Below are positions 63,958 through 64,000 of a stretch of DNA of 64,000 bases, piece by piece (within the stretch, counting starts at the first letter, position 1; each line of letters begins with the position of its first letter). Both the position numbers and the translations under genes were made by a program. The notes beneath the pieces are model-generated. The model was not told where the DNA came from and made no database searches. It worked only from the letters and a program-made list of their open reading frames with translations. The stretch is from positions 620,001-684,000 of the forward strand of contig NZ_QLMJ01000003.1 of assembly GCF_003259845.1 (NCBI RefSeq), written 5' to 3'. The stretch comes from Actinoplanes lutulentus. GTDB taxonomy: Bacteria > Actinomycetota > Actinomycetes > Mycobacteriales > Micromonosporaceae.

Positions 63958-64000
63958 GCGAAGCGTCATGCTACCGGACCAGCGACCGGCCACGGGCGAC

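Overview
The window is about 70% G+C with dense, often overlapping genes, many GTG starts and actinobacterial families (MoeZ, DUF3152, DUF3107, DUF3040, an Rpf-type protein, CBM2 exoproteins, several Ser/Thr kinases). Gene content and repeat style suggest a filamentous actinomycete of the Micromonosporaceae, most like Actinoplanes. This is an inference, because no marker gene fixes the genus. The content reads as chromosomal; no transposase, integrase or CRISPR array is visible.

Layout. 0-2.5 kb: proB-proA (proline synthesis), then 1 kb of repeat-rich spacer. 3.5-13.5 kb: a terpene-cyclase-fold protein, MoeZ, two DUF3152 zinc-motif proteins, an alpha/beta hydrolase and a Pro/Ala-rich protein, all on the minus strand, then a divergent TetR and DUF3107. 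13.7-17.6 kb: DEAD-box RNA helicase, a heme oxygenase-family protein lacking the usual axial His, and a methyltransferase. 17.6-18.5 kb: stacked intergenic repeats. 18.5-25.3 kb: HMA/metal-handling pair, GNAT, RecQ fused to a phosphoribosyltransferase-like tail, an XRE regulator coupled to a 40-residue ORF, and a 1.2 kb AT-richer gene-free stretch. 25.3-31.9 kb: SDRs, a Ser/Thr kinase with a CBM2-like outer domain, a spermidine synthase-like membrane protein, a deaminase and a secreted coiled-coil peptidase-like protein. 31.9-36.4 kb: a chain of overlapping signalling genes (zinc ribbon, 32-aa ORF, receiver-PP2C, CHASE3 histidine kinase, receiver, inositol-phosphatase family). 36.4-43.5 kb: M28 peptidase, Smr, TPR, an OmpR-type two-component system, and DAHP synthase behind an aromatic leader-peptide attenuator. 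43.5-53.8 kb: two glycosyltransferases, DUF3040, a 1617-residue secreted nuclease/5'-nucleotidase and a CBM2 metalloprotease. 53.8-64 kb: GntR/deoC with twin operators, DD-carboxypeptidase, divergent ECF sigma/kinase, RTX-like protein, enoyl-reductase family protein, c-di-AMP riboswitch with an Rpf-LysM gene, SnoaL-like/LysR pair and tRNA-Arg(CCU).

The most unusual structural signal is recurrent. At least seven genes (proB, proA, DUF3107, heme oxygenase, recQ, a kinase, the SnoaL-like gene) have their 3' end, including the stop codon, tandemly repeated just downstream, with units of about 19-57 bp. A second signal is a pair of hairpin repeat families (a 39-bp and a roughly 55-bp element) found together in the same order at two distant intergenic loci. 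Several genes also show a -10 box 5-8 nt before the start codon, suggesting leaderless transcripts.
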